Assembly (NCBI GenBank): GCA_938074045.1
Contig: CALJGI010000004.1
Location: 372,001-436,000 of the forward strand
Source: an uncultured Halieaceae bacterium
GTDB lineage: Bacteria > Pseudomonadota > Gammaproteobacteria > Pseudomonadales > Halieaceae
Length of the DNA: 64,000 nt
Direction of reading: 5' to 3'
The notes below the pieces were generated by a model. It made no database searches. It saw nothing but the letters and a program-made list of their open reading frames with translations, and was not told the origin of the DNA. Of this stretch, positions 26,598-35,937 are shown piece after piece. The number at the start of each line of letters is the position of its first letter. Position 1 is the first letter of the stretch. The position numbers and the translations under genes were made by a program.

Positions 26598-27383
26598 GTG
26601 GTGTCGCAGGTGGATGCATGGTTGCTCGGACTGGTGCAGGGCCTCACAGAATTTCTGCCGGTGTCAAGCTCGGGTCATCTGGTTCTGGCGCAGCACCTGC
26701 TGGGTGTAACCCCGGCCTCGGGGATTTTGTTTGAGGTCTGTCTTCACCTGGCCACACTAGTCGCTATTGTCCTTTTCTATCGTCGCCGTGTGACTGCGCT
26801 GGTGATCGGCCTGAAGTCGGCGGAACCGGCTGCCTGGAGATACGTCAGCAAGCTCGTTTTGGCGACTCTGCCGGCGGTGTTTGCAGCCCTGCTGGCGAGA
26901 AGCTGGATTGAGCAACAGTTTAACTCTTTGCTCGCGGTGGGAATCTGCTTGTTGGTCACGGGGTGCGTGGTATGGAGCACGCGCTACACAGTGACTGGTG
27001 GACATGCAGAAGAGCCGGGTTGGCGTGCCGCACTGGCGATCGGTGTGGTGCAGGCTATAGCCATTCTGCCCGGTATTTCCCGGAGCGGGTCAACCGTAGC
27101 GGCGGGTATGGCTCTGGGGTTGAAACCACTGGCCGCAGCTGAGTTTTCGTTTTTGCTGGGCATTATCGCCATCGCCGGAGCAGGTGTGCTGTTGTTACCA
27201 GAGCTGGGTGCAATCGACGCGGGTGCATTTGATGCCATACTGGCTGGCGGAGTGACTGCTTTGCTTAGCGGTCTGTTGGCTTTGTGGGCGTTTGTCTGGT
27301 TACTGCGCAGCCAGCGTTTTCATCTGTTTGCTTGGTATGCCTGGTTAGTGGGCGGTGCCACCATTATTATTTCGCTCGCCTGA
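26598..27383 (+). CDS. uppP: Undecaprenyl-diphosphatase UppP/BacA
   Basis: A 261-residue integral membrane enzyme recycling the C55 lipid carrier for peptidoglycan synthesis. Signature motifs are GLVQGLTEFLPVSSSGHLVL near the N-terminus and LPGISRSGSTVAAGMALG (catalytic Glu, Ser, Arg and His region). Eight hydrophobic segments. The start is GTG 26598, with GGGGAG about 12 bp upstream. It may be transcribed with the iron transporter, which would be a chance neighbour rather than a pathway partner. Confidence 0.93.
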   Translation: MVSQVDAWLLGLVQGLTEFLPVSSSGHLVLAQHLLGVTPASGILFEVCLHLATLVAIVLFYRRRVTALVIGLKSAEPAAWRYVSKLVLATLPAVFAALLARSWIEQQFNSLLAVGICLLVTGCVVWSTRYTVTGGHAEEPGWRAALAIGVVQAIAILPGISRSGSTVAAGMALGLKPLAAAEFSFLLGIIAIAGAGVLLLPELGAIDAGAFDAILAGGVTALLSGLLALWAFVWLLRSQRFHLFAWYAWLVGGATIIISLA

Positions 27384-27495
27384 AATGATTGTCCCGCACC
27401 GTCGGGCACGGTCGCTTTGTGTTTGGCCGTGGGGTCAGTAGAATAAGGGCGATCAGCAACCGCAAGCGCTAGCAGGCCGACATCCGGAGCAGTTT

Positions 27496-27885
27496 ATGAG
27501 TCATACACCCGAAGAATTAATGTACACCGAGAGCCATGAGTGGGTGCGACGCGAGGAAGATGGTTCGGTGACAGTGGGTATAAGCGATCACGCCCAGGAA
27601 GCGCTGGGGGATGTAGTATTTGTGGAGCTACCGGAGCTGGAAGCGGAACTGGCCGCGCGGGAAGAAGTGGCGGTTGTTGAGTCGGTCAAGGCTGCCTCCG
27701 ATATTTATGCCCCGGTAAGTGGCACCATCCTGGCGGTGAATGAACTCCTTGAAGATGCACCCGAAACCGTTAATGAAGAGCCCTACAACGAGGGCTGGAT
27801 ATTTAAAATGAGCCTGTCTCACCCGGATGAACTGGATAAGCTGTTGAGTGCTGCTGATTACCGTCTGCAATGTGAGGAAGAGTAG
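27496..27885 (+). CDS. gcvH: Glycine cleavage system H protein
   Basis: A 129-residue lipoyl carrier protein that shuttles the aminomethyl group among GcvP, GcvT and Lpd. The lipoylation site is Lys65 in [17 protein letters not shown]. Other family text is [27 protein letters not shown]. The length is standard and the C-terminus ([14 protein letters not shown]) ends normally at a TAG. gcvT and gcvP are not adjacent, so the gene stands alone. The 112-bp upstream gap shows no glycine riboswitch that I can recognise. Confidence 0.95.
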   Translation: MSHTPEELMYTESHEWVRREEDGSVTVGISDHAQEALGDVVFVELPELEAELAAREEVAVVESVKAASDIYAPVSGTILAVNELLEDAPETVNEEPYNEGWIFKMSLSHPDELDKLLSAADYRLQCEEE

Positions 27886-29073
27886 ATTACCTCACCACAT
27901 CTGGTACTGAGAAAAGGAGCCAACCGCCGCCTGAATCAGGGTCACTGCTGGATCTACAGCAATGAAATTGATTCGGCACGGAGCCCACTGAAGACGTTTA
28001 CCGCGGGCGATGTGGTCACCATAGTCGACGCGGGCGGCAAAACTCTCGGATCGGCCTGCATGGAACCCGACCAGCTGATCTGCGCGCGAGTGCTGTCCCG
28101 CGACGTGGATACCGTTCCCGATACGCAATTTTTTACCGCTAGAATCAAGCGGGCGGCGGCCATCCGCGACCAGTTTTTCCCCGGACCCTTCTATCGGCTG
28201 GTCTATGGTGACAGCGACGGGTTGTCAGGCCTGGTGGTGGATCGTTTTGGTGATTACCTTGTCGTGCAGGCGAATACCAGTGGCATTGAGCGATATCGGG
28301 GTGAAATATTGACAGCGCTGGATAACCTGTTCAACCCCCTGGGCGTCCTCTGGCGTGCCGATAGTCGGCAAAGACAGGCGCAGGGTACGGCGTCTGGCCC
28401 GGAAACGGTGCTCGGGTCTGTCCCAGAACGAGTGGAATTGATAGAAAACGGCGTGCCCTTTCTGGCACCGTTGGGAGGTGGCCAGAAAACCGGCTGGTTT
28501 TATGACCACCGGGACAACCGGGCAGCAATGTGCCACCACGCCGGTGACCGGCAGGTGTTGGATGTATTCAGCTATGTGGGTGGCTGGGGTATTCAAGCTG
28601 GAGCTGCCGGGGCTGCCGGGGTATTGTGCGTTGACAGCTCTGAGGAAGCGCTCGCCGGTGTACTTGAAAATGCACGCCACAATGATCTTGAAGAGCGCGT
28701 GTCTTGCGCCCATGGTCCAGCGGAACAAGTTATGGCAGAGCTGGCTCAACAGAATCGCCTATTCGACCTTATTATTGTCGATCCGCCCGCCTTGATTCAG
28801 CGGCGCCGTGATCACGTTCAGGGCAGCAAGGCCTATCGCCGGATTAACGGTCTCGCGCTCGCGCTGTTGGCTCCCGGCGGTATACTGATATCAGCGTCCT
28901 GCTCGATGCATTTGTCCACCGAGGAGTTGTGTGTGGCAGTCAATGAAGCTGCCTTGCGGGCTGGTCGTGCGCTGCGGCTGGTGGGTCGGGGTACCCAGGG
29001 GGCAGACCATCCCGTGCATCCTGCCATTCCGGAAACCGCCTATCTTAAATCTCTGACCTTTATTGCTGACTGA
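27886..29073 (+). CDS. rlmI: Class I SAM-dependent rRNA cytosine methyltransferase (RlmI-like)
   Basis: A PUA-domain plus Rossmann methyltransferase resembling RlmI, which makes m5C1962 in 23S rRNA. The C-terminal domain shows GGGQKTGWFYDHRDNR, LDVFSYVGGWGIQAGAAG (SAM loop), the IVDPPAL motif and the SCSMHLS motif. The first canonical start is GTG 28012 (353 residues), but that removes most of the PUA domain. Open, homologous-looking codons run from 27886, directly after the gcvH TAG and in the same frame: LVLRKGANRR, HCWIYSNEID, SPLKTFTAGD. No ATG, GTG or TTG lies between. ATT 27886, with GAGGAAGAG just upstream, or CTG 27901/27907 are candidates. The N-terminus is therefore uncertain. Confidence 0.85.
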   Translation: MTSPHLVLRKGANRRLNQGHCWIYSNEIDSARSPLKTFTAGDVVTIVDAGGKTLGSACMEPDQLICARVLSRDVDTVPDTQFFTARIKRAAAIRDQFFPGPFYRLVYGDSDGLSGLVVDRFGDYLVVQANTSGIERYRGEILTALDNLFNPLGVLWRADSRQRQAQGTASGPETVLGSVPERVELIENGVPFLAPLGGGQKTGWFYDHRDNRAAMCHHAGDRQVLDVFSYVGGWGIQAGAAGAAGVLCVDSSEEALAGVLENARHNDLEERVSCAHGPAEQVMAELAQQNRLFDLIIVDPPALIQRRRDHVQGSKAYRRINGLALALLAPGGILISASCSMHLSTEELCVAVNEAALRAGRALRLVGRGTQGADHPVHPAIPETAYLKSLTFIAD

Positions 29074-29730
29074 TTAGTCACGCAGTGAAATAATCGGCCA
29101 CCCCCGCGCTGTCGCATAGTTTTCCAGTTTTTGATCCGGATCCACCGCGACGGGCTGGTCTACCAGTTTCAGCAGGGGTAAGTCGTTGTGGGAATCACTG
29201 TAAAAATGACTGCCCTCGAGGGCGTGGCCGGTTTCTGACAACCATTGCTGCAGCCGCAGCACTTTACCCTCCTGATAACAGGGAATGCCGCTACCCCGGC
29301 CGGTATATTTGCCATCCTGAATCTCGGCGTCACTGGCGATGATTTCATCCACCCCCAGGTGGGCAGCGATAGGCGCGGTGACGAAGCGGTTGGTTGCCGT
29401 GATGATCAGCAGAAAATCACCCTTGCTGCGATGTTCGTCCAGTAACTCTGCCGCGCGGGGTAACATCATTGGCTCGATGTAATTCGTCATAAAGTCTGCG
29501 TGCCATGCGGCTAGCTGGTTCTGGCTTATGTCTACCAGCGGTTGCAGGGCAAACTCCAGCCATGCACTCATGTCTAGCTCACCTTTTTCGTACTCGCCGT
29601 AAAACCAGTTGTTGCGCGCGCGATAGGAATCGGCGTCAACAATACTGCGGTCGCAAAGGAATTCGCCCCATGCGTGGTCGCTGTCGCCACCGAGCAACGT
29701 GTTGTCCAGATCGAAGATGGCCAGCGTCAT
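29074..29730 (-). CDS. HAD-superfamily IB phosphatase (SerB-like)
   Basis: 218 residues. The catalytic loop FDLDNTLLGGDSDHAWG at the N-terminus carries both nucleophile Asp residues. Motif II is ITATNRFV, and motif III is the SDSHNDLPLLKLV loop with paired acidic residues. It matches the HAD-IB subfamily seen next to rppH in pseudomonads, where members act on phosphoserine-like or histidinol-phosphate substrates. The exact substrate is not readable. Its stop abuts the RlmI stop (convergent). It is divergent from rppH. Confidence 0.88.
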   Translation of the reverse strand: MTLAIFDLDNTLLGGDSDHAWGEFLCDRSIVDADSYRARNNWFYGEYEKGELDMSAWLEFALQPLVDISQNQLAAWHADFMTNYIEPMMLPRAAELLDEHRSKGDFLLIITATNRFVTAPIAAHLGVDEIIASDAEIQDGKYTGRGSGIPCYQEGKVLRLQQWLSETGHALEGSHFYSDSHNDLPLLKLVDQPVAVDPDQKLENYATARGWPIISLRD

Positions 29731-29865
29731 GGTATCGTCTTCCTCTTGTATGGAGTGCCAGCATAACTGCTTCGGATAATCGTGTCTCGACGGTCGGTTT
29801 GTTGTGTTCCGCCTGTTTGTGGAACAATAGTCCGCTTCGTGTCAGAAATGGCCATGGAATCAGTA

Positions 29866-30390
29866 GTGATAGATTCGGACGGATTCAGACCCAATGTCGG
29901 CATCGTTCTGGCCAATAACCGGGGTCAGGTGCTGTGGGCGCGTCGCGTGGGTCAGAATGCCTGGCAGTTTCCTCAGGGCGGGATTAACAGCGGCGAATCG
30001 CCGGAGGAAGCTCTGTATCGGGAATTGCATGAAGAGGTGGGTCTGACTCCAGAAGATGTTAATGTACTGGGCGTAACCCGCGGCTGGTTGCGCTATCGAC
30101 TTCCCCGGCGCTATATCCGGCGTGACTCCAGGCCACTGTGTGTTGGTCAGAAGCAGAAATGGTTTTTGCTGCAAATGTTGTCGGATGACAGTGCAGTGCG
30201 CTTCGATGGTAACGCAAAGCCCGAATTTGACGATTGGAAGTGGGTTAGCTACTGGTACCCCCTTACCCAGATCGTGTCGTTCAAAAAAGACGTATACCGA
30301 AGAGCGATGAAAGAACTTGCGCCACGTTTTGGCCACTTGATCGATGCAGGGGGTGAGATGCCCCCACAGCGAACGTCGCAGCAGGGCTGA
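29866..30390 (+). CDS. rppH: RNA pyrophosphohydrolase RppH
   Basis: Nudix enzyme that removes pyrophosphate from 5'-triphosphate mRNA and starts RNase E decay. The Nudix box [23 protein letters not shown] is complete (quoted here in short: [17 protein letters not shown]). Downstream [20 protein letters not shown] and [15 protein letters not shown] match E. coli RppH almost word for word. I take GTG 29866 ([12 protein letters not shown]), giving 174 residues like E. coli's 176. ATGs at 29848 and 29854 are alternatives with six or four extra residues. ptsP follows after 6 bp. Confidence 0.93.
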   Translation: MIDSDGFRPNVGIVLANNRGQVLWARRVGQNAWQFPQGGINSGESPEEALYRELHEEVGLTPEDVNVLGVTRGWLRYRLPRRYIRRDSRPLCVGQKQKWFLLQMLSDDSAVRFDGNAKPEFDDWKWVSYWYPLTQIVSFKKDVYRRAMKELAPRFGHLIDAGGEMPPQRTSQQG

Positions 30391-30396
30391 TTCTCT

Positions 30397-32664
30397 ATGC
30401 TCGAAGTACTTAGAACTATAGTTCAGGAAGTCAACGCAGTTGAAGATCTCAGTACCGCGTTGAACACCATTGTGGTGCGCGTGAGTGCCGCCATGGGCAC
30501 TGACGTTTGCACAGTCTATATGCGGGACCCGGATTCCGATCGCTACGTATTCGCAGCCACAGAAGGCTTGAATCAAGCGCTTGTCGGCACGGTCAGTCTC
30601 GCAACCCACGAGGGGCTTGTGGGGCAGGTCGCGAAGCGCGAGGAACCCGTCAACCTTGAAAATGCGGGGTCTCACCCCAGTTTTCACTATGTTCCTGACG
30701 TGGGTGAAGAGCTTTACAACGCCTTTCTCGCCGTACCGATTATCCACCAGCGAGACGTGCTGGGTGTTTTGGTCGTGCAGCAGAAAGCGAGGCGGCGCTT
30801 CGATGAAAGCGAGGAGGCATTCCTCGTTACTCTGTCGGCACAACTCGCTGGCGTTATCGCGCATGCCCAGGCAACAGGCGCATTTGTTAGCGCCGATGAA
30901 AGCGGCCTGCAGGAAGCCAAGTTTTCTGGCATCGCGGGAGCTCCGGGCATCGCCATTGGCCAGGCGGTTATTGCCTCACTGGCCGCGGATCTCTATGCCG
31001 TCCCCCAGCGGAAGGTGAAAGACCGTCGGGCTGAACTGCGCCGCTTCAAAAAATGTTTGAAGAAAGTGCGCAAGGATATTGAGCGCGCACAGGCAACCCT
31101 GTCCGAGCGCTTGCCCGCGGAGGAGAGAGCCCTGTTTGATGTCTACCTTGGCATCCTCGAGGATTCTGCGATTGGTGGCGAGGTGGCCAGCAAGATCAAG
31201 GCGGGCGAGTGGGCCCAGGGCGCACTGAGCCAGGTGATGATCGGTCATATCAAAGCATTTGAGCGCATGGAGGAGAGCTACCTTCGCGAGCGGGCTGTCG
31301 ATATTAAGGACCTGGGTACCCGGGTGCTCGCCTACCTGCAGGAAGAGGACAAGGATGAGCAGGAATATCCCGACGCGACGATACTGGTCGGTGAGGAGTT
31401 AACGGCGTCTATGTTGGCGGATGTGCCCGGAGATCGCCTGGTTGGACTTATCTCGGTGAAGGGTTCAGGCAATTCCCATGTGGCCATTCTCGCCCGCGCC
31501 ATGGGAATACCAACGGTTATGGGGGCCGTGGACTTGCCATATACTCGAATCGAGGGTAGAGAGATTATAATAGACGGCTACTACGGCAGCGTGCACGTTA
31601 ACCCCTCGGATAGTCTGCGCAGCCGATTTGCCGACGCTCTGGCGCAGGATCGCGCCATTTCCCGTGACCTCGAGTCGCTGCGGGACACGCTGTGCACGAC
31701 CAAGGATGGACTGCGTTTTCCGCTGTGGGTGAATACTGGTTTGATGACAGATGTTGCCCGGTCATTGGACCAGGGCGCTGAAGGTGTTGGCCTGTATCGC
31801 ACGGAAGTAACATTTTTACTGCAAGAACGCTTCCCCAGTGAGGAAGAACAGCGCGCCATCTATAGGGAACAATTGGCCGCATTTGCACCACTGCCTGTCA
31901 CCATGCGCACCTTAGACATCGGGGGCGACAAGTCACTGCCCTACTTCCCAATCGAGGAAGAAAACCCCTTTCTGGGTTGGCGCGGCATCCGGGTAACACT
32001 GGATCATCCGGAGATTCTGTTGGCCCAGGTACGGGCCATGTTAAAGGCCAGTGAGGGGTTGAACAATCTGCGCATTATGCTACCTATGATCAGCAATATT
32101 GAAGAGCTGGATGAGGCCATTCAGTTTATCGACCGGGCTTATCGCGAACTGCTGGAAGAGGGGCTCAATATAGAGCGGCCACCTATTGGGGTTATGGTCG
32201 AGGTGCCAGCCGCCGTGTATCAGGCTCGGGAGTTGGCCCGCCGGGTGGATTTCCTATCGGTTGGCAGCAACGATCTTACCCAGTACCTGTTGGCGGTTGA
32301 TCGCAACAACCCCCGGGTGGCGGACCTCTACCATGCTTTCCATCCCGCTGTGCTGCAGGCGCTCAATAATGTCGCCAGGGCGGCCATCAAAGAGGGTAAG
32401 CCGGTTGGTATCTGCGGGGAATTGGCGGGTGACCCCGGTGCGGCGATTCTGCTGCTGGCTATGGGTTACGATATGCTGTCTATGAATGCCAACAGCCTCT
32501 CCCGGGTGAAACTTGCTGTGCAGCACTTTACCCTCGCGGATGCCAGGAAGGTACTGAAAAAGGCGATGACTTTGCCCAATTCAGCGGCGGTACACGAGTT
32601 GCTGGAGAAACGGCTGACCGCCGTTGGTATGGGGCACTACGTGCATCGCAAACTGGATGCCTGA
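30397..32664 (+). CDS. ptsP: Phosphoenolpyruvate-protein phosphotransferase PtsP (EI-Ntr)
   Basis: Enzyme I of the nitrogen phosphotransferase system, passing phosphate from PEP to NPr. Residues about 1-165 form the GAF domain (for example VGTVSLATHEGLVGQVAKRE). The swivelling His domain contains KGSGNSHVAILARAMGIPT, with phosphorylated His361. The PEP-binding barrel has GLYRTEVTFLLQERFP, TLDIGGDKSLPY, the ENPFLGWRGIR motif and GICGELAGDPGA with the conserved Cys. Length 755 is normal. It lies in the conserved rppH-ptsP pair and is probably co-transcribed. In many proteobacteria EI-Ntr responds to glutamine through the GAF domain. Confidence 0.95.
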   Translation: MLEVLRTIVQEVNAVEDLSTALNTIVVRVSAAMGTDVCTVYMRDPDSDRYVFAATEGLNQALVGTVSLATHEGLVGQVAKREEPVNLENAGSHPSFHYVPDVGEELYNAFLAVPIIHQRDVLGVLVVQQKARRRFDESEEAFLVTLSAQLAGVIAHAQATGAFVSADESGLQEAKFSGIAGAPGIAIGQAVIASLAADLYAVPQRKVKDRRAELRRFKKCLKKVRKDIERAQATLSERLPAEERALFDVYLGILEDSAIGGEVASKIKAGEWAQGALSQVMIGHIKAFERMEESYLRERAVDIKDLGTRVLAYLQEEDKDEQEYPDATILVGEELTASMLADVPGDRLVGLISVKGSGNSHVAILARAMGIPTVMGAVDLPYTRIEGREIIIDGYYGSVHVNPSDSLRSRFADALAQDRAISRDLESLRDTLCTTKDGLRFPLWVNTGLMTDVARSLDQGAEGVGLYRTEVTFLLQERFPSEEEQRAIYREQLAAFAPLPVTMRTLDIGGDKSLPYFPIEEENPFLGWRGIRVTLDHPEILLAQVRAMLKASEGLNNLRIMLPMISNIEELDEAIQFIDRAYRELLEEGLNIERPPIGVMVEVPAAVYQARELARRVDFLSVGSNDLTQYLLAVDRNNPRVADLYHAFHPAVLQALNNVARAAIKEGKPVGICGELAGDPGAAILLLAMGYDMLSMNANSLSRVKLAVQHFTLADARKVLKKAMTLPNSAAVHELLEKRLTAVGMGHYVHRKLDA

Positions 32665-32682
32665 TCCCGTCCAAGCGCTTGG

Positions 32683-33447
32683 TTAGCGGGATTCACCGTC
32701 CGCAATGCGAAATGAAAATGATTCCCTGCCTGCGGCAAGGCCTTTTGGTTCATAGTTCTGCTCGGTAAAAGTTAATATGCCTCCGCTGTTTATAAGTACC
32801 GCGGTGGTCGCCCGAGTTCCGTACAGATCAGACGCGATAAATTGTGCGGATAACAGCGATTCAATCTCCGTCGCCTCAGCTTCATCAATCAGGGGCTCCC
32901 TCTGGGCGATGGTGGCCAGCAGAGCATCGGTCGAAGGATTGTTGCGGACCACTTCCCGCAGATTATCCTTACCTTTGGTGAGTTTGGGCCAGGGTGTATC
33001 CAGTAGATGATTGCTCAGCCCGTAGTAGCCAGGATCCAGCTGCTTGGGTTCAGGGCCGCGATTGGAGTAGTACCAGAGCTGTTTGCCAGTGCCGACCAGC
33101 AAGTTAAAGCCGGCGTATTGATGCGCCACAGACTGGAGTTGGCACAAAAACTCTTGAGGAGTTTTGTCACCCAGTAGAAAATTCACAGGTAGTTCGCCGC
33201 GGCTGTGCTGCATGGGACTCGCCCCGTTCTCCATATCTCTGAAGTTGGTTATCGCAGCCACCCGGCCACCGCGGGTAGCCCCCAGCCAGGTGCCACCTGC
33301 CTGACAGTCTCTGCCGGCGAGCAGCGTGGGATGGTCCTGCCAAAAGTGAGCGGGTCGCGTCGGGCGTTCATAGTATTCGTCGCGATTGGCTGACAGCAGC
33401 AGGGGGTAGCTGTCGTGGACGGCATAGGCAAGTACAATCAAACACAT
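32683..33447 (-). CDS. NRDE / TANGO2 family protein
   Basis: 254 residues beginning MCLIVLAYAVHDSYPLLLSA, then NRDEYYERPTRPAHFW, which carries the family's namesake NRDE motif. GGTWLGATRGGRVAAITNFR, the GLSNHLLDTPWPKL segment and DLYGTRATTAVLI follow. The N-terminal Cys after Met suggests an Ntn-hydrolase-like fold. The biochemical role is unknown. I place the start at ATG 33447 (MCLI...), three codons inside the open frame. It is convergent with ptsP and divergent from lgt. The 130-bp gap 33448-33577 contains no other feature I can support. Confidence 0.88.
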   Translation of the reverse strand: MCLIVLAYAVHDSYPLLLSANRDEYYERPTRPAHFWQDHPTLLAGRDCQAGGTWLGATRGGRVAAITNFRDMENGASPMQHSRGELPVNFLLGDKTPQEFLCQLQSVAHQYAGFNLLVGTGKQLWYYSNRGPEPKQLDPGYYGLSNHLLDTPWPKLTKGKDNLREVVRNNPSTDALLATIAQREPLIDEAEATEIESLLSAQFIASDLYGTRATTAVLINSGGILTFTEQNYEPKGLAAGRESFSFRIADGESR

Positions 33448-33577
33448 AAAAAACAACTCGCTGTTGGCATCGCGGAGGATAGCCCACTCTTGCCGGTCAA
33501 TGCTATTTGCTCACTGACCGGCGGTAGCTGATAATACGGGTTTTCCGCGGTCCGTTTTGGCCCACTAAGAAGCAACC

Positions 33578-34387
33578 ATGCTCGTTCATCCTGATTTTGA
33601 CCCCGTTGCGATTGCACTCGGCCCTGTGCGCATCCACTGGTATGGCCTCACCTACCTGGCAGCTTTTGCGGTTTTCTGGTGGCTGGCGGTGCGGCGTTCC
33701 AGGCGTGATGACACACCCGTAGAAACAGAACAGGTAGACGATCTGTTGTTTTTCGGGGCGCTGGGTGTCGTCCTGGGCGGCCGTATCGGGTACTCCATTT
33801 TTTACGGTTGGGAAAGCCTGGTGGCGAACCCACTATGGCTACTGCGGGTGTGGGAAGGTGGAATGTCATTCCACGGTGGTATGGTGGGTGTTTTCATTGG
33901 AATGTGGATATTCGCCCGCAAACACCATATTGGATGGTGGAGACTAATGGATTTCGTCGCTCCGCTGGTCCCTATTGGTCTGGGTTTTGGACGCTTGGGT
34001 AATTTCATCGGCCAGGAACTCTGGGGCCGGCCTACGGATTTGCCCTGGGCCATGGTGTTCCCGCTCGATCCACTGCAATTACCCAGGCATCCTTCTCAGC
34101 TCTACCAGTTTGCGTTGGAGGGGCTTGTTTTGTTCGGGTTGCTGTACTGGTATTCCCGACGACCGCGTCCGCGCATGGCCATCAGTGGATTTTTCCTGCT
34201 GGGCTACGGAACGCTGCGCTTTATGGTGGAATACGTGCGACAGCCAGATTCGCATCTACAGGAGCTCACGCTTGGCCTTTTTACCCGGGGGCAGGTGCTG
34301 AGCATACCCATGATTTTGATCGGCACTTTCATTGTTTTTTATGCATATCAGCGAGCGGACCGCCGCGCAGCGGTTGGCAGGGGGTAG
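33578..34387 (+). CDS. lgt: Prolipoprotein diacylglyceryl transferase
   Basis: A 269-residue, seven-TM inner-membrane enzyme adding diacylglyceryl to the lipobox Cys of lipoproteins. Family motifs: VRIHWYGLTYLAAF at the N-terminus, GRIGYSIFYGW, WEGGMSFHGGMVGVF (essential HGG-type loop) and the signature GFGRLGNFIGQELWGRPTD. The signature has Gly-Gln where many homologues have Asn-Gly. First of lgt-thyA-folA, an order shared with pseudomonads. Confidence 0.95.
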   Translation: MLVHPDFDPVAIALGPVRIHWYGLTYLAAFAVFWWLAVRRSRRDDTPVETEQVDDLLFFGALGVVLGGRIGYSIFYGWESLVANPLWLLRVWEGGMSFHGGMVGVFIGMWIFARKHHIGWWRLMDFVAPLVPIGLGFGRLGNFIGQELWGRPTDLPWAMVFPLDPLQLPRHPSQLYQFALEGLVLFGLLYWYSRRPRPRMAISGFFLLGYGTLRFMVEYVRQPDSHLQELTLGLFTRGQVLSIPMILIGTFIVFYAYQRADRRAAVGRG

Positions 34388-34396
34388 GAGTTTCCA

Positions 34397-35191
34397 ATGC
34401 GTCAGTATCTGGATTTAATGACACATATACTCGAGGCTGGACATACCCGGTCTGACAGGACGGGTACAGGAACGCGCGGGGTGTTTGGTTACCAGATGCG
34501 CTTCGATCTGGCGCAGGGCTTTCCGTTGCTCACCACAAAAAAGCTGCATCTTAAATCCATTATTCATGAGTTGCTGTGGTTTTTAAGTGGCGACACCAAT
34601 GTTCGCTACCTGCAGGAAAATGGCGTGCGCATCTGGGATGAGTGGGCCGATGAGACTGGCGAGCTCGGTCCGGTCTATGGGCATCAGTGGCGGAGTTGGC
34701 CGGGCCCTGATGGCGAAGCCATAGACCAGATCAGCAAGCTGATCGGGGACTTGCGGAATAACCCACACAGTCGTCGCCATATTGTCAGTGCCTGGAATGT
34801 AGCCGAAGTTGACAATATGGCCTTGCCGCCGTGTCACAGTTTGTTCCAGTTCTATGTCGGGGAGGGTCGACTGTCGTGTCAGCTGTATCAACGCAGTGCC
34901 GACGTGTTTCTTGGTGTGCCCTTTAACATTGCCTCCTACGCGCTGCTGACGATGATGGTGGCGCAGGTGTGCGGACTCCGGCCCGGAGATTTTGTCCATA
35001 CGTTGGGTGATGCGCACCTTTACCTGAATCACCTGGAGCAGGCGCAGTTGCAACTCCAGCGGAAGCCAGGCCCGCTGCCGACAATGGCGCTCAATCCGGC
35101 CATAGACGATATTTTCGGGTTTTCGTATGCGGATTTCGAGTTGCAGGATTACCGGGCAGCCGATCATATCGCAGCGCCAATAGCCGTTTGA
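34397..35191 (+). CDS. thyA: Thymidylate synthase
   Basis: 264 residues, the typical short form. dUMP is methylated to dTMP with methylene-THF. Catalytic Cys in [13 protein letters not shown], phosphate-binding arginines in [12 protein letters not shown] and [34 protein letters not shown], and C-terminal HIAAPIAV are all present. It starts 9 bp after lgt and overlaps folA by 4 bp, coupling it with the enzyme that regenerates tetrahydrofolate. Confidence 0.97.
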   Translation: MRQYLDLMTHILEAGHTRSDRTGTGTRGVFGYQMRFDLAQGFPLLTTKKLHLKSIIHELLWFLSGDTNVRYLQENGVRIWDEWADETGELGPVYGHQWRSWPGPDGEAIDQISKLIGDLRNNPHSRRHIVSAWNVAEVDNMALPPCHSLFQFYVGEGRLSCQLYQRSADVFLGVPFNIASYALLTMMVAQVCGLRPGDFVHTLGDAHLYLNHLEQAQLQLQRKPGPLPTMALNPAIDDIFGFSYADFELQDYRAADHIAAPIAV

Positions 35192-35694
35192 TGAAGCTGA
35201 CTTTGATCGCCGCGGTTGCGGAGAACGGTGTCATCGGGTATCGCAATGCACTGCCCTGGAGGGTGCCCGCGGATTTAAGATATTTTAAATCAGCCACCCT
35301 CGGGAAACCGATTCTAATGGGGCGCCGCACCTGGGACTCGATCGGCCGACCCCTGCCTGGACGAACCAATATTGTGCTGACTCGTGATCCAGGCTGGGCG
35401 CGCGACGGGGTGCTGTCCGCGACAACGATGACTGCGGCCATCGAATTGGCAGTGGGTGCAACATCGCCGGCGCCGGAGGAGCTCATGGTGATCGGCGGGG
35501 AGGAAATATACCGGATTGCCGAGCCAGTGGCGGCTCGTATGTTGTTGACTGAAATTCACGCCCGTCCTGAAGGCGATGCCTTCTTCCCGACTTTCGATAC
35601 CGGACATTGGGAGCGTGTGAGCTGTGAACCGCATTTGGCGGGGGCAGAGAACAGCCATGATTTCAGTTTTTGTGAGTGGCGGCGTAAGCAGTAA
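35188..35694 (+). CDS. folA: Dihydrofolate reductase
   Basis: 168 residues. NADPH-dependent reduction of dihydrofolate. N-terminal [20 protein letters not shown] with the substrate-binding segment [20 protein letters not shown], nucleotide-binding [13 protein letters not shown] and [18 protein letters not shown] follow family order. The ATG overlaps the thyA stop. The 243-bp gap to 35938 separates it from the TonB operon. That gap contains a TTGACA at 35886-35891 but no well-spaced -10 that I can support. Confidence 0.95.
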   Translation: MMKLTLIAAVAENGVIGYRNALPWRVPADLRYFKSATLGKPILMGRRTWDSIGRPLPGRTNIVLTRDPGWARDGVLSATTMTAAIELAVGATSPAPEELMVIGGEEIYRIAEPVAARMLLTEIHARPEGDAFFPTFDTGHWERVSCEPHLAGAENSHDFSFCEWRRKQ

Positions 35695-35937
35695 GTGGGC
35701 GAGCATCCTCTAATAGTGTTACCACAAACGTGCTATTTGTAACCTAAATACCCACAATAACCCTGAGACCGGGGTGCTTGCCCCCTCGCCGTCAGGTAGC
35801 GTTGCCAATTCAGACTGATTGTTATTAAATTCTCCACTCGGTGTTTGCCGTCTCTGATATTCCCACTAGTAATTAATAGAGAGATTGACAAAGACTGCTT
35901 TCGAAACATTCCGCTGGATATAGGAACTGTACTTCCC

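Noticed and set aside
27384-27495. Possible glycine riboswitch before gcvH
   Set aside because: The 112-bp gap is short and I could not find the paired aptamer core or an expression platform.
29860-30864. 334-codon minus-strand frame across rppH and ptsP
   Set aside because: It is antisense to two firmly identified genes, and the translation lacks any domain pattern.
32663-32693. Inverted repeat ATCCCG...CGGGAT with inner CCAAGCGCTTGG between ptsP and the NRDE gene
   Set aside because: It could end both convergent transcripts, but no T tract follows on either strand and the stem is interrupted. Not strong enough to list as a terminator.
35818-35840. GATTGTTATTAAATTCTC as a possible Fur box before the TonB2-type operon
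   Set aside because: Too few matches to the Fur consensus and no symmetry, unlike the clear site at 23827-23845.
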